Assembly (NCBI RefSeq): GCF_007860125.1
Contig: NZ_SJPW01000007.1
Location: forward strand, 621,750-685,749
Source: Rubripirellula tenax
Lineage (GTDB): Bacteria; Planctomycetota; Planctomycetia; Pirellulales; Pirellulaceae
DNA length: 64,000 nt
Direction of reading: 5' to 3'
A program made the position numbers and the translations under genes. The notes under the pieces are model-generated. The model saw only the letters and a list, made by a program, of their open reading frames with translations, made no database searches and was not told the origin of the DNA. Below, in pieces: positions 55,086 to 64,000 of the stretch; the first letter of the stretch is position 1, and every line of letters starts with the position of its first letter.

Positions 55086-56993
55086 TTGGCTCACATCTCT
55101 CATCCCGAAGCAACCCAATCCGTGATACCCGAATCCTATCGTCATTGGCAGAACGCCGCCCGCAAACTGCTCGAGCCACTCGCTGCGCTGATGCAGTCGG
55201 GGCGAGCCGACCTTGACATCATCGGCCCGGCGAGCGACCACGACCGCCAAGCCGACCGGCTGGAATCGTTTGCTCGCCCGCTGTTGCTGGCAGCCCATTG
55301 GTTGCAGACGCCGTCGAGTCCCAGCGACGAAGCGTTTCGCGAGAAAATCGCCCAATGGTTTCGCGCGGGGTTGGTGATCGGCGCCGATCCGGCGAGCGAA
55401 CACTATTGGGGCCCCGACGCGAACTACCACCAGCACCACGTCGAGATTGGCCTGCTGACCATTGCGTTACAAATCGCACCGGAACAGCTTTGGGATCCGT
55501 TGTCGAAAGACGAAAAAGATCTTGTCGCGCGCTGGCTCGGCACGTCGCGTGGCAATGGCATCGTCAACAACAATCATTATTTCATGGGAGTCCACATCCT
55601 GGAATTTCTCATGCAACACGGATACGGTCGCCCCACCGACCGTCCGATCGTGGATGAGTTTCTGACTCGCCTAGAACTGATGCATCGCGGCGGAGGCTGG
55701 TTCGAAGACGGGATCAACCAAGCCTATGATCATTACAACGCTTACGCCTTTCACTTCTACGGGTTGATGTGGGCGCGGCTGTACGGCGAGGGGAATCCCG
55801 AACGTGCGAAGCGTTGGCGAGAGTGGGCCCGGCCGTTCGTCGTTGACTATCAACACTTCTTTGCGGCCAGTGGAGAGCACCCGGCCTTTGGGCGATCGAT
55901 CTCCTACCGTTTCAATTGCCTGAATGTCTTCGGTATGACCGTTGCGGAAGACTGTTGCGACCTCGATTACGGGTTGGTTCGCCGGCTCTGCACACGGAAC
56001 CTGGATTTTTTTCTCTCCAAACCGATCCAGCAACAGCAAGGTTGTCTGTCGCTCGGCTGGACGGATGAGTTTGAGTCGCTCATGGAAACCTACTCTTGCG
56101 CTTCGTCGCCGTATTGGGCCGCGAAAGGTTTCGCTCCCTTGCTGATCCCACCCGACCATCCATTCTGGAGCGCGCCCGAACAGTCGCTGCCTTCCGAGAC
56201 GGGTGATCATGCGCACGTCATCAAGCCGGCTGGATTGGTGGTGCGCAGCGTCGGTGGCGCGGTCGAAATCGTGAACGCCGGTTCGCAGATTTCGAACTCA
56301 CAACTGCGCTATGGTGCGTGGAAGTGGAGCAAGACCGCTTATCGCACGGGTGTCAGCTTCACGTTGGCATTTCCAAACGAGACGAACTGGTCACTGGACT
56401 CTGCGTTGACTGCGGAACTCGACGATGGGCGGGTCTTTGGCAGACACTCGACCGTTGCCGTGGAAATGGAAACCGACCACGTCTATTACAGCTACAGCCT
56501 CGGCTTCAAGATCGGCCAAGCGAACACCGGTGTCGAAACGGGAGTCTGGTGGAACGCCGGCTGGGTTTTTCAGATTCACGACTACGATGCCCGGCAACCC
56601 GTCGTGATGCGCTGCGGCGGTTATGCCTTGCCGTTGGCGGACTCCGACCCGTTGTTGTCCGACCCCGGCACATACCTGAGTGCGTGGAACGGCAGTGACA
56701 GCGGAACCGCCCTGCAACTTCTGGCCGGTAACGCCCATCCACAGTGGGACAACCGGTTGGACGATACAACGTCGCGCAGCCACATCGCCGCGCCCTATCA
56801 CGCCACTGCCGTATTCGAAACGCCACGTCACCAGGGCCGCGGCATGCTGGCGTTGCTGGCTTGGGCCGGAACCAGCCACGCTGAGTCTGCTGCCTGGGCG
56901 ATCCAATCAAGCGTTGCGGGCAAACTTATCTTGGTTCATCCGAAACTCGGTGAATGGCGAATCGAGCATTGGTCGCTGCCTGCATTGGGTTGA
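55086..56993 (+). CDS. DUF2264 domain protein
   Basis: 635 residues; the frame opens with TTG 55086 and no better ATG is available near the start of homology. The sequence matches DUF2264 proteins throughout: YRHWQNAARKLLEPLAALMQ, VNNNHYFMGVHILEFLMQHG, RGGGWFEDGINQAYDHYNAY and FAASGEHPAFGRSISYRFNC. Family members are helical-barrel proteins resembling glycoside hydrolases or heparinase-like enzymes and occur in polysaccharide-utilisation settings; the reaction is not established. No signal peptide, so probably cytoplasmic. It lies 147 bp after the mutarotase gene on the same strand. Confidence 0.85.
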   Translation: MAHISHPEATQSVIPESYRHWQNAARKLLEPLAALMQSGRADLDIIGPASDHDRQADRLESFARPLLLAAHWLQTPSSPSDEAFREKIAQWFRAGLVIGADPASEHYWGPDANYHQHHVEIGLLTIALQIAPEQLWDPLSKDEKDLVARWLGTSRGNGIVNNNHYFMGVHILEFLMQHGYGRPTDRPIVDEFLTRLELMHRGGGWFEDGINQAYDHYNAYAFHFYGLMWARLYGEGNPERAKRWREWARPFVVDYQHFFAASGEHPAFGRSISYRFNCLNVFGMTVAEDCCDLDYGLVRRLCTRNLDFFLSKPIQQQQGCLSLGWTDEFESLMETYSCASSPYWAAKGFAPLLIPPDHPFWSAPEQSLPSETGDHAHVIKPAGLVVRSVGGAVEIVNAGSQISNSQLRYGAWKWSKTAYRTGVSFTLAFPNETNWSLDSALTAELDDGRVFGRHSTVAVEMETDHVYYSYSLGFKIGQANTGVETGVWWNAGWVFQIHDYDARQPVVMRCGGYALPLADSDPLLSDPGTYLSAWNGSDSGTALQLLAGNAHPQWDNRLDDTTSRSHIAAPYHATAVFETPRHQGRGMLALLAWAGTSHAESAAWAIQSSVAGKLILVHPKLGEWRIEHWSLPALG

Positions 56994-57193
56994 GCCCGAC
57001 TTGCTTCGCAACGATCCTTTCGCCATGTTCGATTGGCCGATCGATTCTGGGTTGGCTGTGCAGCGGTTCACCCGGTGATGCTTCGTGTTAGGATTCGCAT
57101 ATCCTGCGGCCGATTTTGCGATGTCCGTTTCGTCGACCCCCTTCGCAAATGCTGGGGGCCGCACCTACCGTGATCCATGTTGTGGAACGACAA

Positions 57194-57991
57194 ATGAAAG
57201 TCCCAATCGCTGTACTCGCGACCGATTTGGATGGAACCCTGATTCCGAACCTCGACGAGTCTTTGGAAGTCGAGGCACTTTCTAAGTTATCGACTTTGAT
57301 CGTAGACGCCGGATTGAAACTTTTGTTTGTAACGGGACGTTCGTACTCGCTGACCATTGACGCGATCGAACAGTTCCGACTGCCGCCTCCCGACGCGATC
57401 CTGTGTGACGTCGGTTCCTGTTTGATGGAACGCGCGGGCGATCAAGGTTACGGCATCAGTGAGGTCTACCAAGCTGCGATGACGAACAATTTGCAGGGCT
57501 GGACACACGCCAGGATCTGCGAGGGCGTTCGATCGGCCGGGTTGCCATTGGAGTTGCAGGATGCGACGCGGCAAACAAACGCAAAGTGCAGTTTCTACTT
57601 TGACGGCCCAGACCTAAGCTTGATCGAAAAACGAACGAGCGAGTGGATTGCCGACCAAGGGGCTCCATTGCAAATGGTCATCAGCGTCGACCCGATTGAT
57701 TCGCGTGGGTTGTTGGACTTACTGCCAAAGGGTGTCAACAAAGCGTTCGGGCTGCATTGGTGGCGAGAAAGCCAGGGTTTTGATCACAAACAAATCGTTT
57801 TCGCAGGCGACTCAGGAAACGACACCGCGGCGATGGTCTCGGGCGTTCGATCCATCGTGGTCGCCAATGCCGCAGATTCATTGATCCAGGCAGCCCGGCA
57901 TCATCATCGCGATTCCGGCGACTTGGTTTTGGCAAAGCGAAATGCGACGTGCGGAGTATTGGACGGGCTAAGGCATTTCCTTGACCTTTAG
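57194..57991 (+). CDS. HAD hydrolase, sucrose-phosphate-phosphatase-like
   Basis: 265 residues from ATG 57194. HAD motif I ATDLDGTLIPNLDE (nucleophile and acid Asp), motif II LLFVTGRS, motif III region with LLPKGVNKAFGLHWW and motif IV IVFAGDSGNDTAAMVSG. The cap is of the C2 type seen in sucrose-6-phosphate and mannosylfructose-phosphate phosphatases (DAILCDVGSCLM). It would remove phosphate from sucrose-6-phosphate made by the sucrose-phosphate synthase encoded 150 bp downstream. The alternative substrate, mannosylfructose phosphate, cannot be excluded. Confidence 0.88.
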   Translation: MKVPIAVLATDLDGTLIPNLDESLEVEALSKLSTLIVDAGLKLLFVTGRSYSLTIDAIEQFRLPPPDAILCDVGSCLMERAGDQGYGISEVYQAAMTNNLQGWTHARICEGVRSAGLPLELQDATRQTNAKCSFYFDGPDLSLIEKRTSEWIADQGAPLQMVISVDPIDSRGLLDLLPKGVNKAFGLHWWRESQGFDHKQIVFAGDSGNDTAAMVSGVRSIVVANAADSLIQAARHHHRDSGDLVLAKRNATCGVLDGLRHFLDL

Positions 57992-58144
57992 CAACTGATT
58001 GCGGGGTGCCTTTCGAATCGTTTCAACATGCCCTGGCTCTATCTGGTACCGTGGTTTTCTTAGTGTTTTGGCTTGCAGCGGTGTGCTGAACGACTGTTCG
58101 GGTCAATGTTTTCGAATTAAAACATCCAATACTTGACAAGTGAT

Positions 58145-60325
58145 ATGAGTCTTCTTGATGCAGAGCAGCCACTAAAAGTCACCTTGATCTCGCTGCACGG
58201 TTTGGTCCGCGGACACGACTTAGAACTGGGCAAAGACGTCGACACCGGTGGACAAATCAAATACGTCATTGAATTGGCGAGAGAGCTTGCGGCCCAATCC
58301 GAGATCGGCAGCGTCGAGTTATTGACGCGTCAAATCATCGACCCGCGCTGCCACGAAGACTATGCCAAGGTCGAAGAGCCGATTGCCGAGAACGCGAAAA
58401 TCATTCGCATCCCATTCGGCCCCAAGCGGTACATACGCAAAGAAGGTCTGTGGCCGTACTTGGAACTGTTCGTCGACCAAGCACTCGTTCACTTTCGCCG
58501 CAGCGGTATTCCCGATTTGATCCACGGGCACTACGCCGATGCCGGTCAAGCGGGGGCGCAATTGGCAAGGTTGCTGCACATCCCATTTGTGTTCACCGGT
58601 CACTCGCTGGGCCGCGTCAAGCGTCAACGATTGTTGGCCGATCAAGGGCCCGAGAAAGCGGCGGCATTGGAAAAGAAGTACAAGCTCAAAACGCGAATCG
58701 AAGCTGAAGAGTTCGCACTTGAAACCGCGTCGATGGTTGTGACCAGCACCAACCAAGAAGTCGAGCTGCAGTACGAGTTATATGACCACTATGCGCCCGA
58801 TCGCATGGAGGTGATTCCACCGGGGGTCGACCTTGTACAGTTCTCGCCGCCCTCGGCCGAGGATCAACCAGCACTGGAATCACCCGAGATTGCGAGTTCC
58901 ATCAATCGTTTTCTAACCGACTCGTCCAAGCCAATGATTTTGGCGATGGCGAGACCCGACGAACGCAAAAATCTGTGCAAGTTGGTCCAAGTCTATGGCG
59001 AAAGCAGTGAGTTGCAGTCGCTTGCGAACTTGGTGCTGATCATGGGCACCCATGACAACGTGGACGATTTGCCCAACGCACAGGCGAAAATCATCAAGGA
59101 TGTTTGGAAACAGATCGATCTTTACGATCTGTACGGCAAGGTCGCCTATCCCAAGACTCACAAACCCAGCGATGTGCCGGAACTGTATCGGTTCGCGACA
59201 TCACTTGGCGGCGTGTTCGTCAACGCGGCGTTGACCGAACCATTTGGGTTGACATTGTTGGAAGCGGGTGCCACGGGACTTCCGATCGTCGCCACCAACG
59301 ACGGTGGTCCTCGTGATATTGTCGCTAATTGTGAAAACGGATTGTTGGTCGATCCGCTGGATGGGCAGGCGATCGAGAATGCGTTGCTGCGTGCGTTGAC
59401 CGAACCTGAGAATTGGCAATCGTGGTCGCAATCAGGCATCGACGGGACGCGGAAACACTATGCATGGCACAACCACGCACGGCGATATCTTCGCGATCTC
59501 GACGATATCCTTCGTCGCTCGCCTGTGCCCGCGTTGATCGCGACGGCTCGCCAACGCCGATTGCCGCAATTCGATCGCATCATCGTGACCGATCTGGACA
59601 ACACGTTGACGGGCGATGAAGAGTCGCTTCGAGAGTTCGCGGACATGATCGCGCAAAACGATCACATCGGTTTTGGCATCGCAACGGGACGACGACTCGA
59701 TTCTGCGATGGAGTTGATCGAGGAACTTAACCTGCCCCGGCCCGACGTGATCGACACCGATGCGGGCACTCAGCTGCATTACGGACCAACACTGACGCCG
59801 GATTTCAGTTGGCGCAAGCAGATCGGTTTCGCTTGGCAACCTGCGAAAATTCGTGAGCTGTGTGCGACGCTGCCAGGATTTGAAATCCAGCCCGATGTGA
59901 ATCAATCCGAATACAAGATCAGTTATCTGCTGAACACCGAAATTGCCCCGTCCATTTCGCGAATCAAAAAAAAGCTGCGTGAAGCCGGTTTGCGAGCTAG
60001 AGTGATCATGTCGCTGGGCGCCTATCTTGATATCGTTCCCGTTCGCGGCGGCAGCGACTTCTCGATGCGTCATTTGCTGTACAAATGGGGCTTTTCGCCC
60101 GAAAAAATGCTCGTTGCTGGCGACTCTGGCAATGATGCGGGAATGATCATGGGGCGGACGCTGGGCGTCGTCGTCGCCAACCACGACAAAGAACTCAAGC
60201 GACTCAAGGGTAAGCCTCGGGTTTATTTTGCCGAGACTTCTCACGCGCGCGGTGTCCTGGAAGGCATCGCATACTACAACTTCCTAGACAACATTCGCAT
60301 CCCCAATGACTCGATCGAAGCATAA
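58145..60325 (+). CDS. Sucrose-phosphate synthase with C-terminal HAD phosphatase-like domain
   Basis: 726 residues from ATG 58145. Residues 10-470 are a GT4 glycosyltransferase of the SPS type: [71 protein letters not shown], and the nucleotide-sugar motif [20 protein letters not shown]. Residues about 480-726 are a HAD domain with [11 protein letters not shown] and [14 protein letters not shown]. It transfers glucose from a nucleotide sugar to fructose-6-phosphate. Many SPS enzymes carry such a domain, sometimes inactive; here the Asp residues are present. The amylosucrase gene overlaps its end by 20 nt. Confidence 0.93.
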   Translation: MSLLDAEQPLKVTLISLHGLVRGHDLELGKDVDTGGQIKYVIELARELAAQSEIGSVELLTRQIIDPRCHEDYAKVEEPIAENAKIIRIPFGPKRYIRKEGLWPYLELFVDQALVHFRRSGIPDLIHGHYADAGQAGAQLARLLHIPFVFTGHSLGRVKRQRLLADQGPEKAAALEKKYKLKTRIEAEEFALETASMVVTSTNQEVELQYELYDHYAPDRMEVIPPGVDLVQFSPPSAEDQPALESPEIASSINRFLTDSSKPMILAMARPDERKNLCKLVQVYGESSELQSLANLVLIMGTHDNVDDLPNAQAKIIKDVWKQIDLYDLYGKVAYPKTHKPSDVPELYRFATSLGGVFVNAALTEPFGLTLLEAGATGLPIVATNDGGPRDIVANCENGLLVDPLDGQAIENALLRALTEPENWQSWSQSGIDGTRKHYAWHNHARRYLRDLDDILRRSPVPALIATARQRRLPQFDRIIVTDLDNTLTGDEESLREFADMIAQNDHIGFGIATGRRLDSAMELIEELNLPRPDVIDTDAGTQLHYGPTLTPDFSWRKQIGFAWQPAKIRELCATLPGFEIQPDVNQSEYKISYLLNTEIAPSISRIKKKLREAGLRARVIMSLGAYLDIVPVRGGSDFSMRHLLYKWGFSPEKMLVAGDSGNDAGMIMGRTLGVVVANHDKELKRLKGKPRVYFAETSHARGVLEGIAYYNFLDNIRIPNDSIEA

Positions 60326-62348
60326 TGGAACGCCTCTCGATCCGGATAATGTAGCCACGTCTAATCTGACGCGTCGCTCCGCTTCGCGCGATGCATACGA
60401 GGCCGAATTAACGCTGCGTCGGTTGATGTCGCGAGTAGATGAGTGCCTGGCCTCCCTTGATGTCGATTCGGAAACACAAGCCGCTTTCCTTAAGCGACTC
60501 GACGAGTTTTGGCCGGAGTTGTTCTCTTTGTTGCGCGGACTCTATGGCCAGCGATACGATTTCTTTTTCCACTTGGAACAGATTCTCGTCACCGCCGCAA
60601 AGGCTTGCGCCGAGCGACCAGCGAAGTTGGTCGAATCGGATCGGCGGCGCACGCACAATCCTGAGTGGTTCCACAGCGAGAAAATTGTCGGCGGCGCTCT
60701 GTACGTCGATCTGTTCAGCGGCAACTTACGTAAGCTGACCGATTCGATCGACTACTTCAAAGAGCTTGGGCTTACCTACTTGCACTTGATGCCCCTGTTC
60801 GCCGTTCGGCCCGGCGACAGCGACGGCGGATACGCGATCAGCGATTATCGCAGCGTCGATCCGCGAATCGGAACCATCGACGACTTGACCGAGTTGGCGG
60901 CAAGGTTGCACGAGGAAGGCATACTGTTGGTGCTGGACTTTGTCTTCAACCACACGTCCGACGACCATCGTTGGGCAAAGTTGGCTCAATCTGGTGACGT
61001 CGAATACCAAGACTTTTACTACATCTTTCCCGATCGCAGTTTGCCCGATCAGTATCAAGCGACCTTACGCGATATCTTTCCGACCGTGCGCCGCGGCAGC
61101 TACACGTGGCACGACGCCACTCAGGCTTGGGTCTGGACCACGTTCAACAGTTTTCAATGGGATTTGAATTACAGCAATCCAGCGGTCTTTCGGGCGATGG
61201 CCGAAGAGATGTTCTTCATCGCAAACACGGGCGTCGATATTTTGCGTTTGGATGCTGTCGCTTTTATTTGGAAACAGATGGGAACGAGTTGCGAAAATTT
61301 GCCCGAGGCTCATCAGCTGATTCAAGCCTTCAATCGATTGGCCAGGATCGCAACGCCGGGATTGGTCTTTAAGTCCGAAGCAATCGTCCACCCCGAAGAC
61401 GTCTTGAAATACGTTTCGCCCGAAGAGTGCCAAATTTCTTACAACCCAACATTGATGGCGCTACTATGGGAGTCGCTGGCGACTCGCAAGACGACGCTGC
61501 TGTGCCAATCGCTTTCGCGATATCACAAGCTGCCACCGCAAACGGCGTGGGTGAACTACCTGCGCTGTCACGACGACATCGGATGGACTTTTGATGACGC
61601 CGATGCGGCTCATGTCGGGATCAATGCTTACGAGCACCGGCAATTCCTGAATCGTTTCTATACGGGGCAATTCGAAGGATCGTTTGCGAGAGGCATTCCC
61701 TTCCAGGAGAACTTGGAAACCGGTGACATGCGCATCGCAGGTACGCTCGCATCGCTGGCGGGTCTCGAACGCGCGATCGAGTTGAAAGATAACATAGAGA
61801 TCGAGCTGTCGGTTCGTCGCATGCTGTTGTTGCAAAGCGTGACGCTGTCGATCGGCGGCATTCCGCTGCTGTATCTGGGCGAAGAGTGGGGCATGCTCAA
61901 CGATTACGAGTTCGTCCAGGACCCTGCCAAAGCAGGCGACACACGTTGGGTTCATCGGCCGAAAATGCGTTGGGAATTTTTGGATGACTTGAAAGAAACG
62001 CTTGACACCGATGACGCCCTGGCCGACCGGTCGATTCGGCGATTGATCTTCCGAGGCTTGCAGCGGATGATCGAAAAACGCAAGCACCTTACCGCATTTG
62101 CCGGACAAGACATTCAGATATACGCTGCCGGTAATCCGCACCTGCTGTGCTTTGCCCGGATCCATGCGGGCAGTCGGATTTTGGTGGTAGCCAACTTTTC
62201 GGATCAACCGCAGGCGATTGACGGCAACCTGCTGCGGACTGCTGGCTTGGCCAGGTTTTTTGAAAACACGCTCAGCGACAAACAGTATTCCACGGAACAG
62301 CCGGTCGTCGTCGAGCCCTACGAGACGCTTTGGCTCTCGCGGCTCTAA
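60306..62348 (+). CDS. Amylosucrase (GH13)
   Basis: 680 residues; ATG 60306 lies inside the end of the SPS gene (20-nt overlap). GH13 landmarks: [38 protein letters not shown], nucleophile Asp in [11 protein letters not shown] (about 315), acid/base Glu in [13 protein letters not shown] (about 358), and [14 protein letters not shown] (Asp about 422). The N-terminal helical domain ([20 protein letters not shown]) is characteristic of amylosucrase. The enzyme converts sucrose to alpha-1,4-glucan and fructose, or hydrolyses it. With SPS and SPP this forms a sucrose synthesis and turnover unit. Confidence 0.93.
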   Translation: MTRSKHNGTPLDPDNVATSNLTRRSASRDAYEAELTLRRLMSRVDECLASLDVDSETQAAFLKRLDEFWPELFSLLRGLYGQRYDFFFHLEQILVTAAKACAERPAKLVESDRRRTHNPEWFHSEKIVGGALYVDLFSGNLRKLTDSIDYFKELGLTYLHLMPLFAVRPGDSDGGYAISDYRSVDPRIGTIDDLTELAARLHEEGILLVLDFVFNHTSDDHRWAKLAQSGDVEYQDFYYIFPDRSLPDQYQATLRDIFPTVRRGSYTWHDATQAWVWTTFNSFQWDLNYSNPAVFRAMAEEMFFIANTGVDILRLDAVAFIWKQMGTSCENLPEAHQLIQAFNRLARIATPGLVFKSEAIVHPEDVLKYVSPEECQISYNPTLMALLWESLATRKTTLLCQSLSRYHKLPPQTAWVNYLRCHDDIGWTFDDADAAHVGINAYEHRQFLNRFYTGQFEGSFARGIPFQENLETGDMRIAGTLASLAGLERAIELKDNIEIELSVRRMLLLQSVTLSIGGIPLLYLGEEWGMLNDYEFVQDPAKAGDTRWVHRPKMRWEFLDDLKETLDTDDALADRSIRRLIFRGLQRMIEKRKHLTAFAGQDIQIYAAGNPHLLCFARIHAGSRILVVANFSDQPQAIDGNLLRTAGLARFFENTLSDKQYSTEQPVVVEPYETLWLSRL

Positions 62349-62443
62349 CGCCATTCCGTCCCAATCGCTAACTGCCAATGTTGGGAACCGGAAAAAGGAT
62401 ACCGATGTCGCCGTACAGCAGGCACACGCCGGTCCCACAACGA

Positions 62444-63888
62444 TCAAACTGCTTTGGCCGGAATCAGCCCCATCGCAGTGTCGTGTTCATCGGCGGACAG
62501 CACCGTGGCGGTTTTGCGGGCAGCCGACGAGATTTTCGGCGGTGCCGTCTTGGTTTGCGGGGCTGGCTTTGTTTGCGGTTTAGCCAGCGTTGTCCGCAGG
62601 TAGCTCAGTGAGTCCCTGTGTTCAGGCATCGCAGCAACATTGTTTTTCTCGATCGCGTCAGACTGAAGGTCATGCAGTTTCGTAAATAACTTGCCCGACG
62701 CTGTATCTGCATACGTCTCGACATGCTTCCAACGCGCGTCGCGCACAGCCTACAGCGGTTGACTGCCCAATTGCGGCGTCGGTGCTTCGTAAGGACCACT
62801 GGCACGCCAGTCATCTGGAGTCCTGCCATCGATAATCCGCTTCGACCGTGCAGCGAAGTTGGGATGGGCAAACCAGCCGACTTGTAGATCGTTGCGGTTA
62901 GATCAATATTCAACACTAGTTCGCTGGAAACCCGTGCCGATGTCTTCGGTCCGGCAATCGCTAATGGAATTCGCATGGACTCTTCGCATGGACTCTTCGT
63001 AGGGACTCTTCGTAGGGCAACACCTTACTGGTCATGCCGTGCTCGCAAAGGAGCCAGCCATCGTCGCCCATGAAGATGCATCACGTGTTTTCACTCAGGC
63101 CACGGTGCTGCACTTTGTTCATCAGCCGGCCAACAGCTGCGTTCATTTGTTCGACGCTCGCATCGTAGTCACGGGTGTGCTCTCGCGTATGGCAGCTGGG
63201 TCTTCGTAGCCTTGCTTGATCGCCTGTGTGCGATTGCGAGACGTCTTCAAGTGCTAGGGTTTTTCCTCCAGGTCGTCGTTCCATGTTCTGGGCAAGGGCA
63301 TTTTGTCGGCATCGTGCTTGGCAAGGTATTCTTGCTTCGCCAGCCGCATGTGCTTGCCGTCCATGTGAGGCACTTGCATGCAAAGCCACAGCACGAACGG
63401 TTTTCCAGCCTTGCTCGACGGCGCATCGAAGCGAATCGCTTCGGCCGCAGCCACATCGTCGAAGAACCCCGCCATCACCCCAACAAGTAGATGCAAAATC
63501 GAAGCCGCAGTCCGCTGGACTCGTTTTTAGATGCCGTTTGCCGGTGACGCCCGCCGTGTAACCGGTTTCCCGTAGCTTATGTACGAACGTTGTTTTTCTC
63601 CTCGTTGAGCGGCGTTTTGCCAACCGCAGTCGCGCCATTCACGCTGCAAAATCGCCCTGTCAAACAGTCGGCTCGGCTGGGCGAACAGATCGCTAACGTC
63701 ACGAACGCATTGTCGAATCGCGTGCCGGATTCTGCGATCTGATCGAGGTATGGCGTTTTAAATCGATGGTTGTTGGCGGCACGATAGCCATCCCAGCGGT
63801 GGTCGTCTGTCAGAAGAAAGACGATATTCGGCTTCGCTGTTTCCGCATTTGCATACGAGCTATCACTGAGAGTCTGGGATGCCCCCAA
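62444..63888 (-). pseudogene. Sulfatase pseudogene with multiple frameshifts
   Basis: Sulfatase blocks are spread over several minus-strand frames. 63577-63888 has [17 protein letters not shown] and the active site [14 protein letters not shown]. Near 63500-63580 is GYTAGVTGKRHLK. 63254-63496 has FVLWLCMQVPHMDGKHM. Around 63081-63175 is EHTRDYDASVEQMNAAVGRL. 62605-62976 has [20 protein letters not shown], and 62444-62746 has GKLFTKLHDLQSDAIEKNN. In order they cover a whole sulfatase of about 480 residues, needing at least four frame changes plus stop codons. No signal peptide is visible at the 5' end. A decayed relative of the intact sulfatases in this window. Confidence 0.85.
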
Positions 63889-63939
63889 TTCCTGTACCAG
63901 GCGTTATGAAAGATTGGGTTGGGGAATTGGGATCGGTGA

Positions 63940-63992
63940 TTCGCAGTGCTGCTGGAGTGAGGCCGTAGGCCGAACGGAAGCAGCACTGCGAA
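63940..63992. repeat. Perfect 14-bp inverted repeat at the right edge
   Basis: ttcgcagtgctgct (63940-63953) and agcagcactgcgaa (63979-63992), with ggcc-gta-ggcc forming a small inner hairpin in the loop. It lies just upstream of the sulfatase pseudogene; whether it continues past the window cannot be seen. Confidence 0.6.
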
Positions 63993-64000
63993 GCGCGAAC

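Noticed and set aside
63081..63638. 185-codon minus-strand frame as an intact gene
   Set aside because: It mixes sulfatase fragments with out-of-frame Arg/Ala-rich stretches and is part of the pseudogene.

Overview
The window reads as chromosomal DNA of a planctomycete, most like the Rhodopirellula / Pirellulaceae group. This is an inference from gene content: a very large PVC-type cytochrome with a single CxxCH, two DUF1559 proteins with prepilin-type N-termini, many secreted sulfatases, a Ser/Thr kinase, a TPR/FG-GAP/ASPIC lipoprotein, and housekeeping genes scattered in one- or two-gene units on both strands. No plasmid or phage backbone, transposase or integrase gene, CRISPR array or rRNA was found.

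0-31.8 kb is mostly core genome. In order it holds the end of a cyclophilin, tRNA-Thr(CGT), a TPR protein carrying two RNA polymerase alpha-CTD modules, tgt, an HDOD protein, a small membrane protein, a secreted protein, and the dxs-ispA-xseB operon (minus strand, overlapping genes). A coiled-coil protein, a two-gene signalling operon (REC-ATPase plus hybrid kinase) and an M42 peptidase follow. Next come about 980 bp of noncoding DNA, an HTH-receiver regulator with a strong terminator, and a DUF937-moaC pair. The stretch ends with the giant cytochrome, yidC with an apparent PDZ insertion, bcp, rsfS, argS with a coiled-coil insertion, an AT-hook-like protein, a Ser/Thr kinase with a receiver-like tail, and tRNA-Cys(GCA).

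31.8-36.8 kb is an accessory, scarred segment directly after tRNA-Cys. It holds a type I methyltransferase gene (hsdM), a half-length hsdS, no hsdR, small unknown genes, a YbjQ-like protein, an ankyrin gene that loses its repeat pattern, and only the C-terminal third of an LL-diaminopimelate aminotransferase gene.

36.8-57 kb is a carbohydrate-degradation region. A minus-strand operon encodes a GH29 alpha-L-fucosidase, a TIM-barrel glycoside-hydrolase-like protein and three secreted sulfatases; three consecutive genes are joined by 4-nt ATGA overlaps. A fourth sulfatase, a FucU-type mutarotase and a DUF2264 protein lie further on. Together these suggest use of a sulfated, fucose-containing polysaccharide such as algal fucoidan (inference). 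Between them sit a DUF1559-lipoprotein-DUF1559 cassette and a 420-bp MITE-like element with perfect 15-bp inverted ends and nested hairpins.

57-62.4 kb is a sucrose module: a stand-alone sucrose-phosphate-phosphatase-like HAD protein, a sucrose-phosphate synthase with its own HAD domain, and an amylosucrase overlapping it by 20 nt. The window ends in a sulfatase pseudogene broken by several frameshifts and a 14-bp palindrome.
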